This document shows, one piece after another, positions 1-8,280 of a stretch of DNA of 28,989 nucleotides. Below the pieces are notes generated by a model. The model made no database searches. It was not told the origin of the DNA and saw only the letters and a list, made by a program, of their open reading frames with translations. This DNA comes from an uncultured Clostridia bacterium. Lineage in GTDB: Bacteria; Bacillota; Clostridia; TANB77; CAG-508. Numbering within the stretch: position 1 is the stretch's first letter; every line of letters starts with the position of its first letter. The position numbers and the translations under genes were made by a program. The stretch spans positions 1 through 28,989 of the forward strand of contig CARFUA010000016.1 of NCBI GenBank assembly GCA_948976265.1. Direction: 5' to 3'.

Positions 1-410
1 TACTAAATACATTTTCTATTATTTTATAAACTTCATTCCAATCTCCTTTTGCAATCCCACAACCAATTCCGATAAGGTATAGCTATGCTTCTGCCATTAT
101 TTCTTGACCACTTCTTCAGATAATCTAATGCTATTCTCATAGCTTCATAATCTGTTTCAAAATTTGGAAATTGACTAAACATATTAGCAATTATCTTATC
201 CTCACTTTTATAAAATAGAACTGTTCCACCTAAAAATTCATAGGAATTATATAATTCTTTACAATGTTTATCATAAAACTTCTCTAACCCTGAAAATCGG
301 TCAGCAAGTTACTTAGCAACTCCACCTCCCATTATTCCATCTACATTTACTTGATGTACAATTACATCTTCTTTTACTTCTAATAAATTTCCATTCTTCA
401 CTTTCACCAT
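1..410 (-). pseudogene. Macro-domain (ADP-ribose binding/hydrolase) protein, 3' end outside window, one nonsense codon
   Basis: The start ATG (408-410) overlaps the upstream stop as TAATG. The translation shows the macro fold: an early HQVNVDGIMGGGVAK stretch and, after a +1 shift, the phosphate-loop motif PYGIGCGIAKGDW near the left edge. Macro domains bind or hydrolyse ADP-ribose derivatives, and phage copies may counter NAD-based defence. Two things interrupt the reading. A TAA at 309-311 sits where GGGVAK(Q)LADRF is expected, which looks like CAA to TAA. An in-frame CGG at 69-71 needs a +1 shift to give the essential PYGIG glycine. The second fits the window-wide CGG pattern; the first does not. 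The gene may therefore be truly inactivated by the nonsense change. Family assignment is firm; functional status is uncertain. Confidence 0.75.
69..71 (-). other. CGG +1 frameshift site (macro domain)
   Basis: Codon 114 counted from the ATG at 410. Context is CCT TAT CGG AAT; skipping C gives CCT TAT GGA ATT GGT, the macro motif PYGIG. Without the shift the frame stops 14 codons later. Confidence 0.85.
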
Positions 411-1415
411 TATCCAATTTCTGCTCCCTTCATTATTCTTCTAAATTTTGCTCTTGAATAATTCGGTATATTTCTTATTATTTCTTTTTCTTCTTCCTTT
501 AAATTATCCCACCATTTCTCAGCTTCATCCTTTAAATCTAACTCTCTTATAAAACCTCCTGCTATTTTTGATTCTGGATTCCTTTCTTGTTCTTCTTTTG
601 TCATATCTTCCCAATTAATCCATCTACTTTTTGGTATTCTTGTTAATATGTAGTAAGCATCACTTTCTCTCCATTCTTCCCATGTCATATTGCATTTTTT
701 GTCAAAAAACTTCATTGGCTGTTTAACTGTACAGAAGCAACCTGTTGACCTGTCAGTTATATTCCAGTCTCCTGTGTTCCAGTTTCCTGTATTCCCGTCT
801 CCTGTGTTCCAGTTTCCTGTATTCCCGTCTCCTGTGTTCCAGTATCCTGTGTTCCTGTTTCCTGTATTCCCGTCTCCTGTGTTCCTGTCTCCTGTGTTCC
901 TGTCTCCTGCGTTCCTGTCTCCTGCGTTCCTGTCTCCTGTGTTCCAGTATCCTGTGTTCCTGTTTCCTGTATTCCCGTCTCCTGTGTTCCTGTCTCCTGT
1001 GTTCCTGTTTCCTGTATTCCCGTCTCCTGTGTTCCAGTCTCCTGTGTTCCAGTTTCCTGTATTCCTGTCTCCTGCGTTCCCGTCTCCTGTGTTCCCGTAT
1101 CCCACTGTTTTCATTACCAATATTTTTCATTTCTTCTATTTCTTCTTTACTTAATTCTCTTATAATTTTTATAGTGTCTGTAACACATTTATCATCACCT
1201 TCAATAATGTTCCCACTTGCAATAATTTCACACACTCTTATATCTTCATTCTTCAAGTCATAATATCCATGTATGTCTATTAATCTTTTACAAAAATGAA
1301 ACCCCTTACTACATAATTTAATGTTTCCATTATGTTTGTATTCTTTTCCTATTTCGTATTGAAAATCTCTACATGTTAAATCTTTGTTAAAACCTTTATA
1401 TCCTTTTAATTCCAT
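410..1415 (-). CDS. DUF7666 / pentapeptide-repeat phage protein, read through a CGG +1 frameshift
   Basis: The restored product is 334 aa (1005 coding bases after skipping one). Residues 1-90 resemble the DUF7666 domain of phage and Firmicute proteins (ELKGYKGFNKDLTCRDFQ at the N terminus). Then come about 22 NTGDx/NTGNx repeats of the Pentapeptide_2 type. The C-terminal domain of about 115 aa has the MTWEEWRESDAYYIL and WINWEDMTKEEQERNP stretches seen after such repeats in other phage proteins. The first frame runs to NENSGI, meets CGG at 1095-1097, and only in the +1 frame continues into the repeats and C-terminal domain. Unshifted, it becomes an implausible Arg/Glu-rich tail ending at 753. 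The stop TAA overlaps the macro ATG. The function is not known; a structural or DNA-mimic role is speculation. Confidence 0.82.
761..1100 (-). repeat. Coding minisatellite, about 22 units of 15 bp
   Basis: Tandem 15-bp units on the minus strand encode NTG-D/N-x pentapeptides. Units are near-identical, differing mainly at the third-position-rich x codon (W, G, R, Y). Blocks such as N-R-N-T-G-Y-W recur, which points to recent unit duplication. The unit is a multiple of 3, so copy-number change keeps the frame. Confidence 0.95.
1095..1097 (-). other. CGG +1 frameshift site (DUF7666/pentapeptide gene)
   Basis: First in-frame CGG after the ATG at 1415 (codon 107). Context is GGG ATA CGG GAA; skipping C gives ATA GGG AAC ACA, opening the NTG repeat frame. 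The many further CGG trinucleotides in the array are all out of frame after the shift. Confidence 0.85.
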
Positions 1416-1427
1416 CTTTCCTTCCTC

Positions 1428-1691
1428 CTACTCAAAATAAATTTCACTCACCAACCTATATCCAACACCACTCACCGTCTTTATCTCCAATTCATGTTTC
1501 GTATCCTCAACCAACCTCTGCTTCAATCGCCTCAATTCATTCATCGATATTCCCAACCCTTTTAAAATATCTTCATACCTCTCCACTTCATTACTCGACA
1601 AACAAACTAAAAGCTTATCTTCCCTATAGCTTAGCTTTACCTTTTCATACACACCAATCTGCAATATTCTATTTTTCGTATCATATACCAT
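1428..1691 (-). CDS. Small winged-helix protein (OmpR/PhoB C-terminal-like)
   Basis: The protein is 87 aa. The start at 1691 is chosen because GAGGAGG lies 7 nt upstream; it overlaps the helicase stop by 11 nt. The C-terminal KTVSGVGYRL strand-turn is diagnostic of the OmpR/PhoB (Trans_reg_C) winged helix, preceded by a LSSNEVERYEDILKGLGIS helix region and a recognition-helix-like MNELRRLKQRL. There is no receiver domain, so it would act as a free-standing DNA-binding protein, perhaps a late-gene or copy regulator of the prophage. That role is inferred; the fold assignment is fairly good. Confidence 0.6.
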   Translation of the reverse strand: MVYDTKNRILQIGVYEKVKLSYREDKLLVCLSSNEVERYEDILKGLGISMNELRRLKQRLVEDTKHELEIKTVSGVGYRLVSEIYFE

Positions 1692-3060
1692 CAAAATCCT
1701 CCTCAATCTTATTATCATTCTTCCTATAATAACTTTTTCTTGCCCTATACATCCCCTCAAAATACTCTATCGGATCCACCAAATCATAACAAATTGGTTC
1801 TTCTTTATTTTCAAACTTTCTCTCAATTCTTCCAATCGCTTGAATTACAGTCGCCTTATCTCGATGTGGACTTGTCAAAATTAATCTATCCAATCGCGGA
1901 ATATCAAGCCCCTCCTTTGCCAATCCATATGTTGCAAACAAAACCTTTTCTTTGCCATCTCTTACATCCTGTATCTTTTGTTCTCTTACCTCTTTTTTTG
2001 TCTTTCCATCAATCACATTGCCATATCCCAACTCTTTTTGCAAATAGTACATTTGCTCCACTCTATCCGCCAACACCAAGCAATAATTATTTTGACACTT
2101 CAATAACAAACCAAGTATCAAATCATTTCTCTTTTCATCTTGTGACAAAGCTGTTGTAAGACTAGCATACTTTATCGTTCCATCCACTTCCTGACATTCC
2201 TCTGGAATTTCATTAAACTCTGTATTTACCTTTATCACTGTAGCAGGAACAACTCTATCGCCAATTACGTTTTTGTCTAATTCATCAATCACTTGTCCAA
2301 TCAAGCAAAACATTGCTTTTTCTGACCCTTTTGCATTTCTATATGGAGTTGCTGTCAATCCATACTTATACCTTGCCACCAATCTGTTAATCACTTTATA
2401 AAACATTCCAGCCTTTGCAGGCGTTCCACAAACTCTGTGGCATTCATCCGCAATTACACAATCCCAAACATCTGCATAACTCTGCAAATCAATATGACTC
2501 AATGTCTGAACCGTTGCAAACGTGATATGAGTTCCAATTTGAATTTTTCCATTTGCAATCTTGCCAAGTCCCACATCTTCAAAATTACTTTTCGCACGCT
2601 CATAACTTTGATTTAACAAATCAATCGTATGCGTTATCCATAACGTTTTTAAACCTAACCTTGCAATCATTTCAAGTGCAGTCTGTGTTTTCCCCGAACC
2701 TGCTGGCATCACCAATATTCCATTTTTAGCATTTATCGCTTTCTGACACATATACTCTTGATACTCAAACAACTCTATCTTACTCTTATATGTAACATAC
2801 TCACCCAAAACAATTCGATTTTCAAACACATCTTGTGGATACATTCGAAACAAATCTCTCAAACAGCCAAACGGTAATATCAAATCATTCCCATCAATTT
2901 CATAAAATACTAAAAATCTTGATGTTTTATAATTTGAATGCCCCAACCTCAAATTTCTTTCATAATCTGGATTCCTCATCACTAAATTTACTTCCGCATA
3001 ATTTCTCATTCTCTCATCCGCTTCTATCACTCGAATTGTATTCGACACAACTATTTTCAT
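1681..3060 (-). CDS. Phage SF2 DNA helicase (DEAD/DEAH-type)
   Basis: The protein is 459 aa. Motif I is PAGSGKT (about residue 120), motif II DECH (about 205), motif III GLTATPYR (about 240) and motif VI QAIGRIER (about 415), in normal spacing for an SF2 helicase of the type III restriction/RAD25-like group. The N-terminal 100 aa are a family-specific extension. It probably unwinds DNA in phage replication or recombination beside the nuclease encoded just upstream. The start ATG at 3060 has GGGAGG 4 nt upstream and lies within the preceding gene (47-nt overlap). No in-frame CGG occurs in the whole gene, though CGG appears five times out of frame. Confidence 0.9.
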   Translation of the reverse strand: MKIVVSNTIRVIEADERMRNYAEVNLVMRNPDYERNLRLGHSNYKTSRFLVFYEIDGNDLILPFGCLRDLFRMYPQDVFENRIVLGEYVTYKSKIELFEYQEYMCQKAINAKNGILVMPAGSGKTQTALEMIARLGLKTLWITHTIDLLNQSYERAKSNFEDVGLGKIANGKIQIGTHITFATVQTLSHIDLQSYADVWDCVIADECHRVCGTPAKAGMFYKVINRLVARYKYGLTATPYRNAKGSEKAMFCLIGQVIDELDKNVIGDRVVPATVIKVNTEFNEIPEECQEVDGTIKYASLTTALSQDEKRNDLILGLLLKCQNNYCLVLADRVEQMYYLQKELGYGNVIDGKTKKEVREQKIQDVRDGKEKVLFATYGLAKEGLDIPRLDRLILTSPHRDKATVIQAIGRIERKFENKEEPICYDLVDPIEYFEGMYRARKSYYRKNDNKIEEDFDGI

Positions 3061-3412
3061 TCGTCCTCCCTTCTAAATCAATACTCTTTTGTGTAAAATC
3101 TATCTCTTTCATATTAATCTCATAAATCTTATTATTGTATTTAATCGCCAATATAAACTTTCTATTTCCACACCTATAAAATCGTTTAAAAGCTTGCCTC
3201 TGATTCGCCTCAATTCTGGCAATTGGAAAAAATCTCGTACCACACGTCTTACAATCAACCAACATCGCTTCATCGTTCTTAACTGCTATTAAATCCGCTG
3301 GTTGACTTCCCACATGTGCTTTTGGTGTCAAAAACGTTACCCAATAACCTTTACTCTTTAAAATTTCTGCATATTCTTTTTCAAAAGAATTTCCTAATCT
3401 TTTGTTATTCAT
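3014..3412 (-). CDS. PD-(D/E)XK Holliday-junction resolvase-like nuclease
   Basis: The protein is 132 aa. It begins with GNSFEKEYAEILKSKGY (an N-terminal Glu on a helix), then QPADLIAVKNDEAMLVDCKT, which supplies the D...(D/E)xK catalytic set, as in RecU/Hjc-type resolvases and VRR-like nucleases. It would cut branched phage DNA during replication or packaging. Its 3' end overlaps the helicase start by 47 nt and its start abuts the previous gene's stop, so expression is coupled. The exact substrate is not shown by the sequence. Confidence 0.72.
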   Translation of the reverse strand: MNNKRLGNSFEKEYAEILKSKGYWVTFLTPKAHVGSQPADLIAVKNDEAMLVDCKTCGTRFFPIARIEANQRQAFKRFYRCGNRKFILAIKYNNKIYEINMKEIDFTQKSIDLEGRTNENSCVEYNSSDRSG

Positions 3413-3787
3413 CTAAAACTCCTCCTTATATGTTATACTAATGATTTCTAATGCCATATTTAGCAATTCAGCCAATGTACTTTCTGTCACTTCATCTGAT
3501 TTCCATTTCTTTCTCAACTCATTTCTCATGTATGATGTTCTATTTGATACCTCAACCTTCTCTTTAAAAATACTCATCCAAAAATCAAACTCTTTACAAC
3601 GTTTTTCATAATCTGCAAATATCTGCTGCTTTATTTTACTTGCACTCTCGCTTGAAATTTGCTTATTCCAATACATAATTAGCAATCGTTTCAAGGCTAA
3701 AAAGCAATGTAACTCTAGCAAATTGTAGTGATTTGGCGGTATTTCAAGCTTTAAGGCATCTTTTTCGATTTCTTTTCTTTCTTTCAT
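3413..3787 (-). CDS. Hypothetical phage protein (124 aa)
   Basis: The start at ATG 3787 is preferred because AGAGG lies about 8 nt upstream; a longer TTG-start reading adds six residues lacking such a site. The product is helical and charged, with Trp-rich segments (MYWNKQ, FDWMS, RKKWKSD). It has no motif I recognise. It is the first gene after the GTGTAAC repeat cluster and lies directly against the nuclease gene, so a replication-module role is likely by position only. Confidence 0.65.
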   Translation of the reverse strand: MKERKEIEKDALKLEIPPNHYNLLELHCFLALKRLLIMYWNKQISSESASKIKQQIFADYEKRCKEFDFWMSIFKEKVEVSNRTSYMRNELRKKWKSDEVTESTLAELLNMALEIISITYKEEF

Positions 3788-3810
3788 TTTTACTTTTCCT
3801 CTCAAAAAAA

Positions 3811-4090
3811 GTGTAACTTTTTACCCCTTTGTAACTCCCTATGTGTAACAAACTTTTCTTACTCTCCCAAGGTTTTCATGAATTTGTTACACTTTTACAC
3901 CTTTTTTTAGAAAGTATTATATATATAAGAGATATTAAAAATAATTTTCCAATTTTCCCTATATATACTTATCTATATTATTTAGGTGTAACTATATATT
4001 ATTTAGTATATAAAAGCCTTGCTATTTCTAATTTTCCGCTGTTACCCCTTGAGGTGTAATTTAGGTGTACAAATGTGTAACAGGTGTAAC
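3811..4090. repeat. Iteron-like cluster of (G)GTGTAAC, candidate replication origin
   Basis: GTGTAAC or close variants occur on the plus strand at 3811-3817, 3843-3849, 3985-3992, 4053-4059 (GGTGTAA), 4064-4070 (GGTGTAC), 4075-4081 and 4083-4090, and inverted at 3886-3892 and 3895-3901. Nine copies fall in 280 bp of otherwise non-coding, very AT-rich DNA. The cluster follows the DUF927 ATPase gene and precedes the nuclease/helicase genes, the usual place for a phage origin. The role is inferred. Confidence 0.55.
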
Positions 4091-4093
4091 ATT

Positions 4094-5914
4094 TTAAAAA
4101 GGCATTTCCTCACTTTCAATTACTTCATTTTCTACTTTCATCACAAATTTTACACATCTACACAATTTTTCTCCTGTTCGCACAGGACTTGTAAATTTAC
4201 CTTTAGCATCTTTTTCGATATAACCTTTTTCAAATAATTTGTTTTTTACACCATTCCAACTAATATTATTACCATTCAAAAAATCATTTAAAACTTTAGG
4301 AATCACCCAAAAAGCATTGCTATTTTCATCGTATCTACCCCAAACTTCATTTTGTGTTTCTGATTTAAACTTAATAATATTTTGATAAAACCATTCCAAA
4401 ATCAAATTATAAATCCTCTCTGCCTCGTCTACATCCTTTTGAAAATACTTTACAGCTTGTTCAGTCGAAAGTGGCTTATCAAAAAATATTGTTTTACTCA
4501 CAATTTCATCTGCTAAAAGAATTGTTGCAATCGCATTTGTCTGTTTTCCTGTTGACTGATTGATCTTTTCCAAATTTTCAAATATCTCCATATGTCGTCT
4601 TTGTAAATACTCTGTATCTGGCAAATTTTGAATAAACTCTTTTCCTGCAAATCCATAATTCTCAATCAGAAAATTTACAATCTCTTTTCCATTTTCAACA
4701 AGTGCTTCATTTTCTTCAATTTCAATCACTCTATTTTTGACACCCTCTTTGGAAGTATCACTCGTAATTGGCTCTTCTCCAGTCGTTAAAAATGCGCAAT
4801 TCCACTTTAATTGTTCTTGAATACCTCCATCAATTGTTCCTCTCGACTTTCCTTCACCTTGTGTCAGCGAATAAATCAATTCATTAAAATTTGTATATTT
4901 GCTCTTTATCGCCTGCAATTCGTCACATGCAAACGGAATATTGTTTAAAAAAGCGCTTAATCTTTCCAATCCAACACTTGTACTATTTAGATTTTTCACA
5001 AGATGCCCAATTTTAGGATTTCCCCAAACAGACATTGCAACCATCAAAGCAACTGTTTTTCCTGTCCCAGATTTTCCCCACAAATGCACAATAAATGGAT
5101 TAATATGCAAAATCTCAATCAATGTACTTGCAAAAGCTGTAGCAATCATGAAATGTAACGTTTCACTTGTCTCTCTCAATTCTTGCATTTTCTCTCTCCA
5201 AAACTCATAATTACCTTTACTACTTACATCTTTGTAAATCCCTTCAAAACTTCTATCACCATCAAATTTGAAATCATCAACAAACGGTATAAATCCATCT
5301 TCAATCCAGCCCAAATGAGTTACTGCCTTATTACATGGTATTGTTTCATAATTAATCGCAATTAAATCTGCAATATACGTTATCATATCTTTTGCATTAT
5401 TCTCATTCACTTCAATTCCTGTATTCGCAAGTTGCAAAATTTTATTTTTACTGGCAAGTGTGTTGCGCTCTGCAATCACACTTTGCCACATTTTATCCTT
5501 ATAAAAAGCCAATTTTACTTTTTCAATATTTGTATCTACATTAATCAATCTTTCAACAGGCAACAATGGATGTGTGCAGATAAATGTATCAACTGTTTTC
5601 ATAAGTGTTGGATTAAATTCTGACTTCGTAATTCCTAAATCATTGCAAATATAATTCTTACATTTTAGTTTAATTGGTGCATTCGTAAAATTCGTTTCTA
5701 GACTATTGACTTGTTTCTTTTTCTGAATTATTTCAGCTTGTACTACTTTAAACAAACGTTTAAAATTCTGTATCACTTTCAATTCTCGTGCTCTATTTTC
5801 TAATGCCATCAAGCATTTTTCTCGTATTTCAGCATTCTCTATAATCAAAATTTCTTCAATCAAACCAGCTTGCAATACTTCACTTGCACTTAAATTTTTA
5901 TATGCTTCTTCCAT
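4094..5914 (-). CDS. DUF927-type phage helicase/primase-associated ATPase
   Basis: The protein is 606 aa. The middle (about residues 200-430) carries a DUF927 ATPase core: Walker A LWGKSGTGKT (about 285), a Walker B-like FACDELQ (about 335), and a sensor-like FLTTGEEPI (about 390) followed by KNRVIEIE. The C-terminal part resembles the wedge/tail that ends in a winged-helix-like segment. DUF927 proteins occur in phage and plasmid replication modules and are thought to act as replicative helicases or loaders. It lies between the ssDNA-binding-like protein and the repeat cluster. The start ATG is 5914; no in-frame CGG is present. Confidence 0.82.
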   Translation of the reverse strand: MEEAYKNLSASEVLQAGLIEEILIIENAEIREKCLMALENRARELKVIQNFKRLFKVVQAEIIQKKKQVNSLETNFTNAPIKLKCKNYICNDLGITKSEFNPTLMKTVDTFICTHPLLPVERLINVDTNIEKVKLAFYKDKMWQSVIAERNTLASKNKILQLANTGIEVNENNAKDMITYIADLIAINYETIPCNKAVTHLGWIEDGFIPFVDDFKFDGDRSFEGIYKDVSSKGNYEFWREKMQELRETSETLHFMIATAFASTLIEILHINPFIVHLWGKSGTGKTVALMVAMSVWGNPKIGHLVKNLNSTSVGLERLSAFLNNIPFACDELQAIKSKYTNFNELIYSLTQGEGKSRGTIDGGIQEQLKWNCAFLTTGEEPITSDTSKEGVKNRVIEIEENEALVENGKEIVNFLIENYGFAGKEFIQNLPDTEYLQRRHMEIFENLEKINQSTGKQTNAIATILLADEIVSKTIFFDKPLSTEQAVKYFQKDVDEAERIYNLILEWFYQNIIKFKSETQNEVWGRYDENSNAFWVIPKVLNDFLNGNNISWNGVKNKLFEKGYIEKDAKGKFTSPVRTGEKLCRCVKFVMKVENEVIESEEMPF

Positions 5915-5942
5915 TGTTTATTACCTACCTTTCCATATTCAT

Positions 5943-6530
5943 TTAAAAAGGTAAATCATCATCACTATCACCAGACATCGTTTGAAAATCTCCAAAAGCA
6001 TTCTCATTTCTTACCAGCTTCTTCTTTTCTGGTACTTTAAAATTTCCATCTTGAATACACTTTACTGATCTAATAAATTTTACCTTCACTGCTGTTCCGA
6101 TACTTTCATCCATTTTTTCATACTCTTCTTCTCCAAAAATACATCCTAGCACTTTATCTTTCAAGCTCTCCTCATTCCCTGTCCATTTATAACCACTATT
6201 ACTTTCCTCAATAATCGTTCCAAATCCCTTAAAAAACTTATTGCACTTACCCTCTTTATCTAGTTTCATAATTCTATGAGTTCCATTGTTAGACCATTTT
6301 ACTTGTTTATTAACATCTGTATTTTGCTTTTTAGCATCCTCAAATCTTCTTTGAAAATATCCTTTATGCTCTCCCTCTGCTATATCAAGTGCCAACACTA
6401 ACATTTCATTTCCTGCTTGGCTTGTTTCTGCCTTTGCACCTACAATTTTACAAATATATCCTCCTGCCTTTAAAGTTTCATAATCTCCTGTTATTCCTTC
6501 TGTTTCTTCATAATCTTTTGGTAATTCCAT
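5943..6530 (-). CDS. DUF669-like phage ssDNA-binding protein
   Basis: The protein is 195 aa. The N-terminal part (GGYICKIVGAKAETSQAGNEML) and central KGYFQRRF resemble the DUF669/OB-fold single-strand-binding family of phage replication modules. The last residues are acidic with a terminal DDDLPF, the classic SSB tail that recruits partner proteins. The position between the Sak4-like ATPase group and the DUF927 ATPase fits an SSB role. A GAGGAT site precedes ATG 6530. The family call is moderately sure; the acidic tail is directly visible. Confidence 0.72.
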   Translation of the reverse strand: MELPKDYEETEGITGDYETLKAGGYICKIVGAKAETSQAGNEMLVLALDIAEGEHKGYFQRRFEDAKKQNTDVNKQVKWSNNGTHRIMKLDKEGKCNKFFKGFGTIIEESNSGYKWTGNEESLKDKVLGCIFGEEEYEKMDESIGTAVKVKFIRSVKCIQDGNFKVPEKKKLVRNENAFGDFQTMSGDSDDDLPF

Positions 6531-6532
6531 AA

Positions 6533-6715
6533 TTATTTATCCTCACTTTCATTTATTAATTTAATATCAATATTTGTTTCAATAATAGTTTTTGTTTCTT
6601 CATCTGCAGCTTGTTTATATTGTTCATATTGCATTTCGTGCCTAATTAATTCTTCATATCTGTCTTGATCTATTTCAACAGTTGGTTTTTGAAATAAAGT
6701 ATTTCTTGTACTCAT
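6533..6715 (-). CDS. Hypothetical small phage protein (60 aa)
   Basis: The start ATG 6715 overlaps the preceding stop (TAATG), with GGGGAGG upstream inside that gene. The product is acidic and helical with a YEELIRHEMQYEQYKQA segment suggesting a short coiled coil. No family is recognised. It sits in the tightly coupled early operon. Confidence 0.6.
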   Translation of the reverse strand: MSTRNTLFQKPTVEIDQDRYEELIRHEMQYEQYKQAADEETKTIIETNIDIKLINESEDK

Positions 6716-6951
6716 TATTTTTTGTCCTCCCCTGTAACTTTTTTAATAAGATTCATAAATTCTTTTGCCTTATCTCCTTCAAGTTTTCCTACTTCAATTT
6801 TTATGTCTGCCTCTTTTTCATCTTTACAATGTTTTCCTTCGCTTTCTACTTTTTCTGTTTCTTCTTCATTTACTACATTTTCTGCTACTTCTGCAATATT
6901 AAGCCCTGCTAAAAATGCTAATCCTATAATTTCTAATGTATTAAAGTCCAT
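6715..6951 (-). CDS. Hypothetical small phage protein (78 aa)
   Basis: The start at 6951 and the stop at 6715 overlap their neighbours as TAATG. The first 30 residues are hydrophobic (LEIIGLAFLAGLNIAEV), followed by a Lys/Glu-rich tail (ETEKVESEGKHCKDEKEAD). The head could be a short membrane segment or an amphipathic helix. No family is recognised. Confidence 0.55.
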   Translation of the reverse strand: MDFNTLEIIGLAFLAGLNIAEVAENVVNEEETEKVESEGKHCKDEKEADIKIEVGKLEGDKAKEFMNLIKKVTGEDKK

Positions 6952-7091
6952 TATTTGTCACCTCTTTTCTTTTTTTGATACCAATTCCAAAATCCTTTGA
7001 AATCTGATCTATGTCTTTTGGCCACGCCTTTGTTGTGTTCTTTCCATTGCCTTTTTAATTGATTTCTTTCAATTTTTCTTTGAAAACTCAT
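6951..7091 (-). CDS. Hypothetical basic phage protein (46 aa)
   Basis: A short reading frame with MSFQRKIERNQLKRQW near the start and FKGFWNWYQKKKRGDK at the end. The ATG at 7091 is preferred because GGGGAGG lies 8 nt upstream; an ATG at 7100 is too close to that site. It is strongly basic and Trp-rich, consistent with nucleic-acid binding. The stop TAA overlaps the next ATG. Confidence 0.55.
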   Translation of the reverse strand: MSFQRKIERNQLKRQWKEHNKGVAKRHRSDFKGFWNWYQKKKRGDK

Positions 7092-7092
7092 A

Positions 7093-7443
7093 TTACTCAT
7101 CCTCCCCAAATAAGGTTGTTTGTTCGTTTATTTTTTCAACATAAGTTTCGTTGGTTTCTTCATCAACTTTTACTTGATAATCAAATCCTAGATTTCCTTT
7201 ATTAGTATTTTTAATTTCTTTAATTTTTTCGCTTATAGAATATTCAATTCTTGGTTCTATCCATTCCTTAACTTTGTCATCTTCAACTTCTTCAAATTGT
7301 TTTATACTATCAAGATTTATTTTTAATACAATTTCAGCCTCTTTATTTTGTGTTGCTACTATTCCAGTAAGTTTATTTATAATAATTTCAAGTTGTTCTC
7401 TCATTGGTTTTAATAATTCACTATCTAAATTAAGCTTTTGCAT
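7093..7443 (-). CDS. Hypothetical phage protein (116 aa)
   Basis: An acidic protein with amphipathic helices and a KLNLDSELLKPMREQLEIII N terminus, ending in TTLFGEDE. The ATG at 7443 has AAAGGAG upstream and overlaps the ATPase stop by 14 nt, so the two are co-translated. Phage genes just after Sak4-like ATPases often encode small accessory proteins; no domain is recognised here. Confidence 0.6.
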   Translation of the reverse strand: MQKLNLDSELLKPMREQLEIIINKLTGIVATQNKEAEIVLKINLDSIKQFEEVEDDKVKEWIEPRIEYSISEKIKEIKNTNKGNLGFDYQVKVDEETNETYVEKINEQTTLFGEDE

Positions 7444-8077
7444 TTTCTTTTTCTCCTTTCGCCTTAGTTTTGTTTAATTCGTAATATTCCCTTATTGTTT
7501 GATCTACTACTTTTAAGTCATTATCAATTTTTGCTTCAAACATTCCCATTGGACTTTTGCAGGTTGTATATCCATCACTTTGTGTTTCAAAATAATGTTC
7601 CTGGCCATCCGTTTTACAAAGTAATACTATTGAAAATAAACCTTCTAATGTTAATTGGTTATCTAGCATTTTACCTGATGTCTTAGCCTTTATTTTTCCT
7701 GTATCTGTTGTTTCTGTATGATGTAAGAAATACACTATTGTATCTGCAGGTGTACTTTTTATTACATAATCTACAAGGCTTCTAAAGTTTAATGCAACAT
7801 CTGTAAATTTGTTGTAACCTACTTCTTTTGCTCTATCAAACATTTCAAAGGCCATTAGGTATTGTGAGTCATCTATTACATAAGTTTTAAAAGTTCCCTT
7901 TTGCATATTGCTTTTTATTTGTGTGTATGTAACATTATCTGCTTTGTTTAATTGCTTTTTAAAAGGTAATGGTTTACCTGCTATGTTATAAATTGCAACA
8001 TCATTTTTATCAAAATTTCTCAAGCTGCAGCTTTTTCCTGCTCCTGATTCGCCTAATATTAATACTGGTATTCCCAT
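7430..8077 (-). CDS. Phage AAA_24 / Sak4-like RecA-fold ATPase
   Basis: The protein is 215 aa. Walker A is LGESGAGKS (residues 7-15) at the N terminus; Walker B-like TYVIDDSQYL lies near residue 70; FLHHTETTDTGKIKAKTSG contains the sensor region. This matches the AAA_24/Sak4 family of compact RecA-fold proteins that pair with phage SSBs in strand annealing. The DUF669-like SSB downstream supports that. ATG 8077 follows GGAGGGG and overlaps the preceding stop as TAATG. Confidence 0.8.
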   Translation of the reverse strand: MGIPVLILGESGAGKSCSLRNFDKNDVAIYNIAGKPLPFKKQLNKADNVTYTQIKSNMQKGTFKTYVIDDSQYLMAFEMFDRAKEVGYNKFTDVALNFRSLVDYVIKSTPADTIVYFLHHTETTDTGKIKAKTSGKMLDNQLTLEGLFSIVLLCKTDGQEHYFETQSDGYTTCKSPMGMFEAKIDNDLKVVDQTIREYYELNKTKAKGEKENAKA

Positions 8078-8280
8078 TATTTCCCCTCCTTTATATCATT
8101 TTCAATCACATATATGTTCTTTCCCTCAATTGCTACTAATCCATCACTAATCATTTTATTTTCTCTTCCTGTATATCTATTTTCATAAAAATAATTTCTG
8201 TATTGTATACATTTTTGTTTACATTGCAATAATTCTTTATATTCCTCTATCGAAATAATTACTTCTTTTGTTTCTGACAT
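8077..8280 (-). CDS. Hypothetical small phage protein (67 aa)
   Basis: The start ATG 8280 (a GTG lies directly before it) has TTGGAGG upstream. The sequence SETKEVIISIEEYKELLQCK resembles the opening of many small phage proteins that begin with a strand followed by an EYKELL helix. The function is unknown. The stop overlaps the ATPase start. Confidence 0.6.
   Translation of the reverse strand: MSETKEVIISIEEYKELLQCKQKCIQYRNYFYENRYTGRENKMISDGLVAIEGKNIYVIENDIKEGK

Noticed and set aside
761..1100. CRISPR array
   Set aside because: Units are contiguous 15-bp repeats without spacers and encode a regular NTG pentapeptide.
690..1263. Plus-strand open frames across the repeat array
   Set aside because: They are low-complexity Pro/Val/Phe or Leu/Cys/Ser repeats mirrored from the minus-strand coding array, with no domain and no suitable start context.
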